A model generated the notes under the pieces. The model was not told the DNA's origin and ran no database searches. It worked only from the letters and a program-made list of their open reading frames with translations. This document shows positions 51,059 to 62,719 of a DNA stretch of 64,000 nucleotides, piece after piece (positions within the stretch are counted from its first letter, which is position 1; every line of letters starts with the position of its first letter). Made by a program: the position numbers and the translations under genes. The DNA is from Candidatus Zixiibacteriota bacterium. GTDB lineage: Bacteria > Zixibacteria > MSB-5A5 > GN15 > FEB-12. The DNA is taken from contig JBFMDV010000020.1 in assembly GCA_040753875.1 (NCBI GenBank), forward strand, positions 48,712-112,711. The letters are read 5' to 3'.

Positions 51059-51421
51059 AAGCAGGAGATAAGCCGAGTTCTGTACGTCCGCCGTAGAGCG
51101 GACCGACAGTCATTTCTCTTGATAGGCGGTTGCCCGACTATTCCGTGCGGCCTACCCGGGAATCAAACGGGGCGAATCAACCCCTCTTCCCCTATTTGGC
51201 CTTGCTCCAGGCGGGGTTTGCCCATCGCGCCATCTCTGGACACGACCGTGGTCTCTTACACCGCGATTTCACCCTTGCTCGCTTGCGGCGGGCGGTATAG
51301 TTTCTGTGGCACTATCCGTCGGATCGCTCCGCCCCGGCATTACCGGGCGCCTTGATTCTGGGGAGCTCGGACTTTCCTCACTCTAAACTTTCATTTAAAG
51401 CGCGACTGTCTCTCCTACTTT
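51059..51421 (-). ncRNA. rnpB: RNase P RNA, bacterial class A
   Basis: The catalytic RNA that trims tRNA 5' leaders. On the minus strand the conserved GAGGAAAGTCCGAGCTCC lies near the 5' end (about 51360-51380) and ACAGAACTCGGCTTATC near the 3' end (about 51066-51082). The ends pair as P1: AAGTAGGAGA (51411-51420) with TCTCCTGCTT (51059-51068). The internal GGTAAACCC-like and GGGTGAAATCG segments are as expected for P8-P11 regions. Length about 363 nt; ends are estimated to within a few bases. Confidence 0.93.
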
Positions 51422-51496
51422 CACACGCCATTGTTAACGACACAACTATCACAAACAAAAACTTTCATCATACAACCGGGCAACGGCCCCCGGTAC

Positions 51497-52987
<1,491 letters not shown>

Positions 52988-53004
52988 TCATCAGTTCCAG
53001 CCGC

Positions 53005-53721
53005 TCAATTGGACTCGGCTTCTTCCCAATACAAGAGACATCCGCAATTGTCGCAGGTATTGATACGGTCGTTTCGTTTGATCTCCTGGATCTTCTTTGG
53101 CGTCAGTGCCTTGTAACAGGAACCACAGGCCCGTTTGCGCACCATGACCACTACCTGTCCCCCTTTGCCGCGCCGCACCCGTTCGTACGCCGCCAGGGTC
53201 GGTTTGGGTACGCCGGAAACGATCTGCTGCCGGTCCCCTTCCTTGGAGGCGACCTTCTCGCCGATAGAGTCTATTTTCTCCTGAAGGATCCCCAGCTGCC
53301 GAGTGTTGTTCTCCTGTACCTGGGCGTGACGCTCCCGTAGCACCGTGAGCTCCTTCTCCATAGTGCCGAGTGATTCGATCGTCTCGAGAAGCTCCGTTTC
53401 GCTCGCCGAAATAGCGGACTTGATGGCGTCGATTTCGGCCACCAAGGCGTCGTATTCCTTGTTGGTTTTGATGGACATCATCTGCTGCTGATACTTCGCC
53501 AGCTCCTGTTCCTTGGTCTTGATCTCCAGTTCCAGCGTTTTCTGCCGCAGCCTGGCCCCTTCGAACCGCTCGGATGTCTCTGCGAGCTTGTTCCCGGCCT
53601 CTTTAAGTTCCCTGTGCAGGTTCTCCATCATGTCGGGCAGATACTCTTTGGACCGCTCCAACTCACCAAGATCGTAGTCTATCATTTGAAGTTTCAGCAG
53701 CACCTCGATTTCGTTCTGCAT
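53005..53721 (-). CDS. C4 zinc-ribbon coiled-coil protein (DUF164/CT398-like)
   Basis: 238 residues. Residues 1-170 are a long alpha-helical hairpin (heptad-rich, with QNEIEVLLKLQMIDYDLGELERSK at the start), and the C-terminal part has a zinc ribbon with CGSC and CDNC (about 203-228). Proteins of this type (CT398, HP0958) bind FliF/RpoN or RNA in some species, with varied roles; which one applies here is unknown. The ATG at 53721 follows AAGGAGGTGTCG; an upstream in-frame methionine lacks a site. Confidence 0.8.
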   Translation of the reverse strand: MQNEIEVLLKLQMIDYDLGELERSKEYLPDMMENLHRELKEAGNKLAETSERFEGARLRQKTLELEIKTKEQELAKYQQQMMSIKTNKEYDALVAEIDAIKSAISASETELLETIESLGTMEKELTVLRERHAQVQENNTRQLGILQEKIDSIGEKVASKEGDRQQIVSGVPKPTLAAYERVRRGKGGQVVVMVRKRACGSCYKALTPKKIQEIKRNDRINTCDNCGCLLYWEEAESN

Positions 53722-53756
53722 CGACACCTCCTTGGGGCGTGTATCCATCATCGCAG

Positions 53757-53796
53757 TAAAAAAAACGCATTCCCTGGTGCTACCAGGCGAATGCGC
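53757..53796 (-). terminator. Strong intrinsic terminator after the tRNA pair
   Basis: On the minus strand GCGCATTCGCCTGG pairs with CCAGGGAATGCG across TAGCA and eight T follow. It ends the minus-strand tRNA transcript just upstream of the zinc-ribbon gene. Confidence 0.85.
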
Positions 53797-53896
53797 TTAA
53801 GGCTCCTCGATGTCGGGCGAACCGGGCCGTTTTCAACGGACACATCCGGTCACCCCCATGGCATTTGTTCTTGTCGTACTCACTCATCTCACAAAC

Positions 53897-53970
53897 TGGG
53901 CAATACTGGACTCGAACCAGTGACCTCTCGGATGTGAACCGAACGCTCTAACCAGCTGAGCTAATTGCCC
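53897..53970 (-). tRNA. tRNA-Val (anticodon CAC)
   Basis: 74 nt. Acceptor GGGCAAT pairs with ATTGCCC, the D arm reads AGCTCAGCTGGTTAGAGC, the anticodon loop is TTCACAT (CAC, codon GUG) on a TTCGG/CCGAG stem, and the T arm CTGGTTCGAGTCCAG follows. CCA is not encoded. Confidence 0.9.
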
Positions 53971-53988
53971 GTGCCGTACCCTCAACTA

Positions 53989-54062
53989 TGGGCCCTGCTG
54001 GGCTCGAACCAGCGACCCGCTGATTATGAGTCAGCTGCTCTAACCAACTGAGCTAAGGGCCC
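53989..54062 (-). tRNA. tRNA with CAT anticodon, probably tRNA-Ile2 (lysidine type)
   Basis: 74 nt. Acceptor GGGCCCT pairs with AGGGCCC; anticodon loop CTCATAA on a GCTGA/TCAGC stem. CAT can be elongator Met, initiator Met or Ile2. The GGGCCCTTAGCTCAG start and the GTCGCTGGTTCGAG-CCCAGC T arm resemble E. coli tRNA-Ile2 more than elongator Met. CCA is not encoded. It is 18 bases from tRNA-Val. Confidence 0.75.
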
Positions 54063-54436
54063 AGCGAAGCCGAGTTTTTTATTTTATTACAATTCCACCT
54101 ATTGGTCAAGAGATTATTTTACTCTATTTCGCGCCTCTCCTGTAACCGAACCTCTTGCATGCTAATACCTTCGCAGACGCAGGGGCACGTTTCTCAGAAC
54201 CCCGATAAAGCTTGACAAGACTCGAGGTAGGCGGATATTAGAACTGTCGCTGCAGATAGCGGCGGGTACCTAAGCACGGGTCCAAATACCGGGTTGAGAC
54301 GAGGCCCGGGGCGTCAGGACAAAGCCATAGAGCTATAGTAATCCCGTTTTCGGGAGCGCCAATCTCAATTGTGACAGGTCCCGCCGCTTTTTCTTGCCCA
54401 ATTCATTCGCGCGGCACCGCCTTTTGCATCGCTCCG
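54063..54436. other. Intergenic region, 374 bases, between tRNAs and the SagB-type gene
   Basis: No protein gene is visible. The tRNA 5' flank is AT-rich (ATTTTATTACAATT). The plus strand holds a possible promoter and structured RNA, listed separately. Confidence 0.55.
54248..54392 (+). ncRNA. Possible structured RNA with its own promoter
   Basis: TTGACA at 54212-54217 and TATTAG at 54236-54241 (18-base spacer) would start a transcript near 54248. AGCGGCGGGTACC (54258-54270) can pair with GGTCCCGCCGCT (54377-54388) with one bulge, closing the RNA, and TTTT follows. A CCCG-TTTT-CGGG hairpin lies inside. The length, about 145 nt, is near that of 6S RNA, but no conserved 6S sequence was recognised. 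It may be chance. Confidence 0.3.
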
Positions 54437-55237
54437 TCATTCCCTTGGATAACCAATCGGCATAATCAGCAGTCCGGCCTCCGAAGAGCCATTGAGGTCC
54501 AACACCCGATTTACCTCATCATCGAGGAATGCCCCAATCGCCACCGTGCCCAGTCCGAGTGTCGTGGCTTGGAGATAGAGCGTCTGACAGACTTCGCCTG
54601 CTTCCATGTAGACATACCGATACCCGCGGTCGGCATACTTGTGGGTGGTTCGATCAAATCGGGCTGTGATCACAACAGCTGCCGGCGCATTATCAAGCGC
54701 TTCCTGTCCAAGCGCCGCCTGGCGCAATCGTTCCGAAAAATCCCCTTTCTTGATCTCCTCAAGACTGGTATTCCGAACCTGGAAATGGTAAATACCTGAA
54801 TCAAGCCCGGTCACACTGTTTGCGACGAGATACAGTTCTATTGGGTACAGGGCACCTGCCGAGGGGACTCCACGGTGACTCGTCCCACCCCGATTCTGGG
54901 TAATGCCGTTGGCTGAGTGAAGCAGTCGTGCTATCTGTTCTAGCGTGATAGCCTTGGTCTCGAACTGCCGTACGGATCTCCGTTTGGCCACTGCTTCCTC
55001 AAACGAGAGGGTGCCGACCGCAGGAGGTGGCAGCGCAATCTTCCGAGCGCCGGGATATGTTTTATACAAGGGAACTTCGGTCCCCGTACTGATCTCCTTC
55101 CCTTTCAAACCCTTGGCGTCGTAGCTGGTCTCGAAATGAAATCTTGGTCCGATCGTTCTCACGTTCTCCTCCGGTTGCAGGCTTCCGGCCGCCACAGCCA
55201 GACATACCGACAAAGCTCGAATTATGCTTACTGACAT
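54437..55237 (-). CDS. SagB/ThcOx-type nitroreductase-family oxidoreductase
   Basis: 266 residues from an ATG at 55237 preceded by GGAGGTGAT. The N-terminus (SIIRALSVCLAVAAGSL) could be a signal peptide, so the protein may be exported. The rest is an FMN nitroreductase-type domain: RRSVRQFETKAITLEQIARLLHSANGIT near residue 93, PSAGALYPIELYLV, and YVYMEAGEVCQTLYLQATTLGLGTVAIGAF. SagB-type enzymes oxidise azoline rings in peptide natural products, but many stand-alone homologues exist. No precursor, cyclodehydratase or transporter gene is nearby, so that role is not supported. Confidence 0.8.
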   Translation of the reverse strand: MSVSIIRALSVCLAVAAGSLQPEENVRTIGPRFHFETSYDAKGLKGKEISTGTEVPLYKTYPGARKIALPPPAVGTLSFEEAVAKRRSVRQFETKAITLEQIARLLHSANGITQNRGGTSHRGVPSAGALYPIELYLVANSVTGLDSGIYHFQVRNTSLEEIKKGDFSERLRQAALGQEALDNAPAAVVITARFDRTTHKYADRGYRYVYMEAGEVCQTLYLQATTLGLGTVAIGAFLDDEVNRVLDLNGSSEAGLLIMPIGYPRE

Positions 55238-55379
55238 ATCACCTCCGTACGCAACAGGTCTTCTGAACCTCAGTTCATGATTATAATGGTTACCTGAGTC
55301 CTGTTTCGCAAGGACAGCAATCATAATTGGAAAGTGATTGGGAGCTTATGGAAGGGCAGATGGGGCGTACGACACAAAC

Positions 55380-55850
55380 TCAGACAGCCGTCTCAAGCTC
55401 GACATCAAACCAGACCAGCGACCAGACGACCGTCAGGATCGCCTTCATGTCGGCCGCCCAGGCAGCTCCGAGGATATAGAGAAACAGCGCCAGTGAGACG
55501 CCAAAGAACATCTTGACCGCGCCCTTCTTGATATGAAGGAGCGCCAGATTGAAAATGCCGATCCCCACAAACAGAACGATAAGCGCCGGTGCCAGAATCT
55601 GAGTCAGCCAACTCCAGAAGATAGTCAGGTTTTTCTCCGACCCGAGCTGCGTCGTGTCAGGCAGGTTTAACAGATAGAAGAAGTGGGTGCAGAAAAAGAA
55701 AACTGATAGCACCAGATACAGGAACCCCTCCATCCGATCATCCTTAAGCTCCCGAAGCCCTACCATGCCGAAAAACAGGGCACCGGCAATCAACGCGGAC
55801 AGGTAGATTGCCTGTGTCTGCTCGAAGATTATCGTCAGTTCATTTTCCAT
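55380..55850 (-). CDS. Four-helix membrane protein of unknown function
   Basis: 156 residues with hydrophobic segments at about 16-33, 42-60, 76-100 and 110-132. Charged short loops (LRELKDDRMEG, HIKKGAVK) separate them. It resembles no family I can name. The frame opens with ATGGAAAATGAACTG. Intergenic space lies on both sides. Confidence 0.6.
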   Translation of the reverse strand: MENELTIIFEQTQAIYLSALIAGALFFGMVGLRELKDDRMEGFLYLVLSVFFFCTHFFYLLNLPDTTQLGSEKNLTIFWSWLTQILAPALIVLFVGIGIFNLALLHIKKGAVKMFFGVSLALFLYILGAAWAADMKAILTVVWSLVWFDVELETAV

Positions 55851-56108
55851 TTTCTGTCACCTCTACCCCACATAGCGAAAACGGCGTGCCCGATTCGGGT
55901 GATTCGAGTTCGGTCACTTAACTCCTTGCAGCAATTAGAATTATACGGAAGACGGTAGAGTCGGTGACTCCATTTTGAGTGCAACCAGTTTGTACTCCTA
56001 TGCAACGGGAATCACTGCCCGGCTATCCGGGAATCGACGTCAACGGTCCCGTTGAAAAAAATGGTGAAAATCGACAAGGGCAGTTATATTAAGGCGGAGG
56101 TGGTCAGT

Positions 56109-56819
56109 ATGACCTCAATTGATGCCATTATCAACCGGCAGATTCTCAAGTGGGAACTTGAGAAACGAAAAGCCGAAGAGCAAAAGCAAGCCGAGAAGGC
56201 TCCCGCTCCCATTATCACTATCAGCAGGCAGACTGGAAGCCGTGGCTCCTATTTTGGATCGCGCCTGGCGCAAAAACTCAACTATCAGCGCCTGCACCGT
56301 GAACTCATCGATGTCATCTGCCAGTCATCGGGCTACTACAAACGGATTGTGGAATCACTCGATGACCACGCCCGGAGTGCGCTTGATGCGTTGGCGGACG
56401 GCATTATCACGGGCCAACAGGTGGATCACAGCGATTATGTCCGGTATCTCTGCAAAGTGGTGATTTCGATGTCCCACCTTGGCGGTGTGATTGTCATGGG
56501 GCGCGGCGCGAATTTCATTCTGGGTCCGGAGCGGGGGTTTCACATTCGCGTGGTCTGCCCTAAGAAATGCCGGGTCGAAAATCTCCTCAAGTTCAAAGAG
56601 ATGAACGAAAGGGATGCCCTTAAAGAAATTGAGAGCTCCGATGCCTCTCGCCGGGATTTCATTCATCGCGTATTCAAGGCGGATATCGATGATCCCACGC
56701 ACTATGATCTCGTCCTCAACACTTCTCTGGTGGACGTCGAGGACTTGGTAGACGTAACGGTGCTGGCGCTGAACGCGAAGATGAATAAGATGAAGAATCG
56801 TGGATCAGAATCTGACTGA
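56109..56819 (+). CDS. Cytidylate kinase-like family protein
   Basis: 236 residues from the ATG at 56109, preceded by GCGGAGG; a TTG at 56052 in the same frame lacks a site. The nucleotide loop is ITISRQTGSRGSYFGSRLAQKL (about 36-57), in the style of the Cytidylate_kin2 family (ISR-x-x-GS-G), and GGVIVMGRGANFIL and a CP-x-x-CRVENLLKF lid region follow. Residues 10-33 are a charged helix rich in Glu/Lys/Gln. The family is common in deltaproteobacteria and clostridia, with unproven substrate. It stands alone. Confidence 0.75.
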   Translation: MTSIDAIINRQILKWELEKRKAEEQKQAEKAPAPIITISRQTGSRGSYFGSRLAQKLNYQRLHRELIDVICQSSGYYKRIVESLDDHARSALDALADGIITGQQVDHSDYVRYLCKVVISMSHLGGVIVMGRGANFILGPERGFHIRVVCPKKCRVENLLKFKEMNERDALKEIESSDASRRDFIHRVFKADIDDPTHYDLVLNTSLVDVEDLVDVTVLALNAKMNKMKNRGSESD

Positions 56820-56834
56820 ATTGAGATCGGGTGC

Positions 56835-56943
56835 GTAGGTCGAGGTTTCGCTCGGCAAATTGGTGCACAGTTCTATTGATGCAAGACTTTCTATATTTAT
56901 AAACTCCGACGGGTAGATTGACTCGGAGAGCGAAACCCGACAT
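56835..56943. repeat. Split inverted repeat of the GTCGGGTT family
   Basis: GTCGAGGTTTCGCTC (56839-56853) faces GAGCGAAACCCGAC (56928-56941) with one mismatch, and GTAG and CATT flanks recall the element at 4674-4716. About 70 AT-richer bases separate the arms. It spans almost all the gap between two convergent genes. Confidence 0.55.
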
Positions 56944-56958
56944 TCACGATTCGAACAA

Positions 56959-57339
56959 TCAGAACAGCCCCGTCCTCAACATCACCAGCGTGCACGCTTG
57001 CACCACTTCGATACCGGCCGCCTGCAGCTTCTCTGAAAGCTCGTAGTTCTCCGCCCCCGGATTGAAAATCACCCGCCGAGGTTTGAGCTTCAGAATTCGG
57101 TCAAGCTCCCCCTTCGATATTTCCGGCCCGACATACATGGTCAGCGTATCGACCGGCTCTTTGATCTCATCAAGCGACTTGAGCGACACCTGTCCCTCAA
57201 CTACGTGTCCCGATGGATGCACCGGGATCGGCTGATGACCGTATTCTTTGAGTAGCACCATCGCTTTGTAAGAGTAGCGGTCCTCTTTGGGAGATGCACC
57301 CAGAACGGCGACGCGGGAATGCGGTTTTGCCTTCGGCAT
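56959..57339 (-). CDS. CoA-binding domain protein (YccU-like)
   Basis: 126 residues from the ATG at 57339 after GGAGACAG. The Rossmann-type CoA-binding domain reads VAVLGASPKEDRYSYKAMVLLKEYGHQPIPVHP at the start and RRVIFNPGAENYELSEKL, then GIEVVQACTLVML at the end, the usual pattern of the small single-domain YccU family. It lacks the succinyl-CoA ligase remainder. Role unknown. The frame opens further upstream to 57768 only through repeat DNA. Confidence 0.85.
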   Translation of the reverse strand: MPKAKPHSRVAVLGASPKEDRYSYKAMVLLKEYGHQPIPVHPSGHVVEGQVSLKSLDEIKEPVDTLTMYVGPEISKGELDRILKLKPRRVIFNPGAENYELSEKLQAAGIEVVQACTLVMLRTGLF

Positions 57340-57853
57340 ACTGTCTCCAACAATCTTCGAGTTGCCAGGTTCCTTAGAAGGGGTACCCCACCGCTTGCGG
57401 TGGGCGTCGACAGTCATAGTCAGATTTTCAGTTGTGTCAGGTCCTGCCGTCCGCCGACAGGCGGATGATGTGACCTGACACGTTCTGGGTGTCATTCGCT
57501 CTCGCTTCTGCATGTAGTTTGGGAACGTGGGTGCCATTCCGGTGAAACTTGTCCCGGCGTAATCCGGGAACCGAAATCCAGAATACACGCCATGGGCTGG
57601 ACCCCAGCTTTCGCTGGGGTGACACACTCTGGCAGGATACCCCACCCTGGAAGTTCCTTCTCCCCGTCGTGGAGAAGGTGGCCCCGAGCGCAGACGAGGG
57701 GCCGGATGAAGGGCTGCCATGCCAGGAAAGCTGAAAGCTTGTAGTGGAATCGTTGCGAGATAATCCAAGGCGCTTACTCAACGGCGTTCCTGTCGCACAG
57801 CAAGCCTTCGACTTCGCTCAGGCCGTCGGCTGGGCGCCACCCACTGTGCATCC
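57340..57853. repeat. Intergenic region, 514 bases, filled with repeats
   Basis: No gene is supported. Palindromes include CCCACCGC-TT-GCGGTGGG (57388-57405), a CCAGCTTTCGCTGG block (57602-57615) and CTTCTCCCCGTCGTGGAGAA with GGGCCGGATGAAGGG (57657-57717), similar to the blocks near 31611 and 41030. Confidence 0.65.
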
Positions 57854-58606
57854 TCACACCACCGGCAGCACGCCGTTCGGGTCTATCTTCGCCTTGATCT
57901 TTCGCGAATACACCGCGTCGGTGTCGTTGTTCGAACTGTCGAGCCCGGCCAGAAAGCTCGCCCGGTCGACAGCGTTCATCTTCATCGATTCATACTCGTG
58001 GGCGGCGCTGTCCGGCAGGACTCGGAACGTGGCGGAAATAATCAGCCCAAGCAGACCCCAGCTTCCGGCGAACAACTTGACAATATCGTACCCGGAGACC
58101 GACTTGAAACAGACTGACCCGGGCGTGACAATCTCCCCCTCGGGCGTGACGATCTCCGCCTTGATGAGATACTTCTTGATTGTTAGATCGTACTGATGCA
58201 ACCGTGCGGATAGATTCACGGCCACCGCTCCCCCCACCGAGCCAACATACGGCAGCGCCGAATGCGGCATATACAAATGTTCTACAGTAATATGCTGGTT
58301 AATCTCCCTCAGTGGGTAACCGGAGCCGACCGTGACATAGAAATCACCGGGAGCGACCTCAAGCAGATCGTTGAGGCGATCGGTTCTGAGCGTTACCAAA
58401 TCGGCAAACCGTTCTCCCACCGGATCGATGTTGTTGCCGAAACTCGTGAAGAACGTAGTGCGTCGATGCGTATTGACCAGCTTGAGAAACCGGGCGGCAT
58501 CATCTGCGCTTTCCGGATGAAATGTCGGGATCCCCTTTTGCCAGGTCAGCCTGTCTTTTGGGAATTCCGAAGCGATAATTTCGATGAATTGATCGAGGGA
58601 GATCAT
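57854..58606 (-). CDS. Short FAD-binding (PCMH-type) oxidoreductase
   Basis: A 250-residue protein of the GlcE/FAD_binding_4 type. It shows TFFTSFGNNID, LNDLLEVAPGDFYVTVGSGYPLREIN, the VGSVGGAVAVNLSARLHQYDLTIKKYLIKAEIVTPEGEI block that binds FAD, and SVCFKSVSGYDIVKLFAGSWGLLGLI. GlcE-type proteins are near 350 residues; here most of the cap domain is missing but the end (IKAKIDPNGVL) has the terminal motif. It may be a natural short subunit or a deletion product. The ATG at 58606 has a weak site. The 3' end abuts repeat DNA. Confidence 0.75.
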   Translation of the reverse strand: MISLDQFIEIIASEFPKDRLTWQKGIPTFHPESADDAARFLKLVNTHRRTTFFTSFGNNIDPVGERFADLVTLRTDRLNDLLEVAPGDFYVTVGSGYPLREINQHITVEHLYMPHSALPYVGSVGGAVAVNLSARLHQYDLTIKKYLIKAEIVTPEGEIVTPGSVCFKSVSGYDIVKLFAGSWGLLGLIISATFRVLPDSAAHEYESMKMNAVDRASFLAGLDSSNNDTDAVYSRKIKAKIDPNGVLPVV

Positions 58607-58663
58607 GGCGGGAACATAGGACAATCTGCCGATGGCGTCAACGAAAGTAATGCGCGGGTGCCC

Positions 58664-60190
58664 CTACGGACAGGCAGGGAGGTCGTAACTGAAGAACAAA
58701 TAGTCGATCAGCGTCATTAAGTCGCCAATATCGATTGAGGGCAATCGATCGACATTATTCTCCTCGGGACAGATCGACAATTGACCGGAGAAAAAGAGAT
58801 AGTCGATCAGCAGCATGAGATCGGCAATATCCACGATGTTCTCGGCATCGCCGTCAACATTGCCGGTGATACCTATGCAGCAGGGCTGATACCATTGCTT
58901 GAAGAATTCCCGAAGGGTGACAGTGTTGGCTCTCAGGATATTGACCGATGACAGTCGGTCGGCCCCCTGACCAACCACGATCGCGAATACGATCTCGGCG
59001 CTGTCCTCCGGCCGCATGGTGAACGGACCCGTGGAAGGCATCATCCGTCGGTCACTTGGCGAAAAATCGAGATCGCCTGTTCCCGCATTCGGGCTGCCGG
59101 ATACCATGAACGTGAGAGCATCGCCATTGTACATATAGGGAGAGCCGTCAGCCAGGAGTCCCAGCATAAAGTCGTATGATTCGGCATAGGTGTTCGGGTC
59201 GGTGCCATTCTGGTATTTGGTGAAAGCAGTCATGCCGAGATTTCTGTAGGCGATCCACCGACGACCGAACGCAACAGCCGTATCGGCACCGTTGCCGGTA
59301 TAGGTCAGCGGACCTTGCATGAGCGCGACACCGACAGCGGGTGGCGTGCTGCCGTAGACGGCGTCGGCGTTGGTGGCATTGTAAGCAAAGCCGAGTGACA
59401 GATTCGTATCGCAGCCGACCAGGTCATCGGATGAGCCTCCGAGATCCGGATCCGCCCAGAGTGCGACGCGCATCCCGGTCAACGTGTTTGGTCCCTTATT
59501 GTAGAAGCGATACCTGATGAATACGGTCACGCCCAGTTCGCCGTAGTCATTGAAAGCGAACGCGCTCTGCCGCACCTCCACGCCCAGAGGCAGAGTTCCG
59601 CCGGCATCGTTGCTGTGCCATCCGGCACAGGCATCGTTAAACACCGACCAGAGAGTCTGGTCACCGATTACTTCCGGGTTTCCGCCGGCGTCAAGCGGAG
59701 CCGCTTGCGACACCGGCCAAACGGTGTAATCGTAGTTCGGATTCCCGGCCAAACTGTCGGAAAAGAGTCTATAGACCCTGACAGCGGGATCGTCGGCCGC
59801 ATTTGGATCGAACGTCTGGTTGATCATCTGGCCAGGATAGAATTCGGTACTGTATTCCGAGAGCGCCACCAGCGTATCGCCTGAGGCCGAGTCGATGGCG
59901 CCGAGCCATAGCCCCGCGCTGTACATGAGCGTCTTTGTCTGGTAACCGTTGATTATGTCATCCAGACTTACATAGGGGTAATACAGCCCGTCATTTTTTC
60001 CCAGATGAGCACCCATGTCGTAGGCGAGACTACCGTTATTGCCAACAAACATGAGAAGCTGATTCGCATTGACCCAGGCGGTCTGGTCAACGATCGCGAC
60101 TTGGGACGGCACCATCTTGATATCGCCCCTCGGCAAAGCCGCAACAACGCACGGCAAGAGGCTCCAGAAGATCCACACGAACGATTTCAT
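58664..60190 (-). CDS. Secreted protein with C-terminal dockerin pair
   Basis: 508 residues with a signal peptide (about 1-19). The main part, residues 20-430, is a long beta-rich region (for example TLMYSAGLWLGAIDSASGD, GVTVFIRYRFYNKGPNTLTGMRVALWADPDLGG) seen in other exported proteins of these lineages but with no domain name I can give. The last 70 residues are a dockerin-like pair (GNVDGDAENIVDIADL, NNVDRLPSIDIGDL) with Cys-Cys before and Cys-Pro at the very end. It is driven by a good promoter at 60282-60310. Confidence 0.78.
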   Translation of the reverse strand: MKSFVWIFWSLLPCVVAALPRGDIKMVPSQVAIVDQTAWVNANQLLMFVGNNGSLAYDMGAHLGKNDGLYYPYVSLDDIINGYQTKTLMYSAGLWLGAIDSASGDTLVALSEYSTEFYPGQMINQTFDPNAADDPAVRVYRLFSDSLAGNPNYDYTVWPVSQAAPLDAGGNPEVIGDQTLWSVFNDACAGWHSNDAGGTLPLGVEVRQSAFAFNDYGELGVTVFIRYRFYNKGPNTLTGMRVALWADPDLGGSSDDLVGCDTNLSLGFAYNATNADAVYGSTPPAVGVALMQGPLTYTGNGADTAVAFGRRWIAYRNLGMTAFTKYQNGTDPNTYAESYDFMLGLLADGSPYMYNGDALTFMVSGSPNAGTGDLDFSPSDRRMMPSTGPFTMRPEDSAEIVFAIVVGQGADRLSSVNILRANTVTLREFFKQWYQPCCIGITGNVDGDAENIVDIADLMLLIDYLFFSGQLSICPEENNVDRLPSIDIGDLMTLIDYLFFSYDLPACP

Positions 60191-60281
60191 TATACGGGCT
60201 CCCCAATTACTGAATCAAAGCAATAAGGCGTGAAAGGCAAGACGAGTACCACCCGAGAGTTATTGAACGTCGAACCGACCC

Positions 60282-60310
60282 AATATATAGAATATCGCCT
60301 TATCTGTCAA
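60282..60310 (-). promoter_or_regulatory. Sigma-70-type promoter of the 58664-60190 dockerin gene
   Basis: Minus-strand TTGACA (60310-60305), 17 bases, TATATT (60287-60282). It gives a leader of about 85 bases. Confidence 0.7.
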
Positions 60311-60344
60311 TAAGTTATCGCAGGGTACGGTGACGCTTCATCGC

Positions 60345-60386
60345 ACAAAAGAAAGCGCGGCGAGCTCGAAAGCCTGCCGCGCTTTA
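60345..60386 (-). terminator. Intrinsic terminator after groEL
   Basis: On the minus strand AAAGCGCGGC and GCCGCGCTTT pair across 14 bases and TCTTTTGTG follows. It lies about 50 bases past the groEL stop. Confidence 0.8.
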
Positions 60387-60434
60387 TTCTCATATCGCTC
60401 GATATTCTCGAAGCGGTTCAGGGCACGATATGCT

Positions 60435-62075
<1,641 letters not shown>

Positions 62076-62093
62076 CTATAGTCCTTTCCGTGC

Positions 62094-62387
62094 TTAGCTC
62101 TTCTGGATGATGGCGAAAATGTCCGACTCGCGCATGATGAGGTACTCTTTGCCATCCACCGATACCTCGGTGCCGGAGTACTTGCCGTACAGGATGCGGT
62201 CCCCTTTTTTCACTTCCATCGGGAGCTTCTTCCCCTCATCAGTGGTGCGGCCAGGACCGATCTCGACGATCTCCCCCTCCATCGGCTTCTCTTTGGCGGT
62301 GTCCGGAATAATGATCCCGCCGCGCTTAACTTCCTGCTCTTCAAACGGCCTGACCACGACTCGGTCAGCAAGCGGTCTGATATTCAT
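62094..62387 (-). CDS. groS: Co-chaperonin GroES (Hsp10)
   Basis: 97 residues with [40 protein letters not shown] at the start, the mobile loop and a closing [14 protein letters not shown], all as in the family. It caps GroEL. First gene of groESL; the CIRCE element and a near-consensus promoter lie 60-120 bases upstream. Confidence 0.96.
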   Translation of the reverse strand: MNIRPLADRVVVRPFEEQEVKRGGIIIPDTAKEKPMEGEIVEIGPGRTTDEGKKLPMEVKKGDRILYGKYSGTEVSVDGKEYLIMRESDIFAIIQKS

Positions 62388-62448
62388 TTGTGCCTCCTAT
62401 AGCTGGTTTGTTTTGTCGTTTCACATGTCCAGTTGTCTGGGTTATTCG

Positions 62449-62475
62449 TTAGCACTCACTGACATTGAGTGCTAA
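62449..62475. promoter_or_regulatory. CIRCE operator (HrcA binding site)
   Basis: TTAGCACTC - 9 bases - GAGTGCTAA, a perfect match to the CIRCE consensus. HrcA represses groESL through it in the absence of heat stress. hrcA itself is not in the window. Confidence 0.96.
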
Positions 62476-62478
62476 CAA

Positions 62479-62508
62479 ATAATACGGATTAAACGTGGAA
62501 TTTGTCAA
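62479..62508 (-). promoter_or_regulatory. Sigma-70-type promoter of groESL
   Basis: Minus-strand TTGACA (62508-62503), 18 bases, TATTAT (62484-62479). The predicted start lies inside the CIRCE operator, the usual repression layout. Confidence 0.85.
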
Positions 62509-62719
62509 GAGGTTTCCAGGAAACGTCGAACTTTGCCTGCTGGCTCGCCATTCGACTGTGTAAGACACTACATCTCATCAGGTTACAGCCATCTTAATTT
62601 GCAGCAGGAGAGTCAGAAGCACCCAAGTATGGCTCGGTCGCAACGCAAGGAAGCCTTGCATCATTGGCCGGTGTGGTCTATTTTGAAGGCGCGACAACTA
62701 TATCGAGCGAGGAGCTACC

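Larger units (their letters stand above)
62388..62719. other. Intergenic region between groES and the metallophosphoesterase gene
   Basis: It holds the groESL promoter and CIRCE operator on the groES side. On the other side TTGCAT (62656-62661), 17 bases and TATTTT (62679-62684) make a modest plus-strand promoter for the metallophosphoesterase gene. Nothing else is recognised. Confidence 0.55.

Noticed and set aside
54437..55237. Peptide natural-product (azoline) cluster around the SagB-type gene
   Set aside because: No precursor peptide, cyclodehydratase or exporter is nearby; stand-alone homologues are common.
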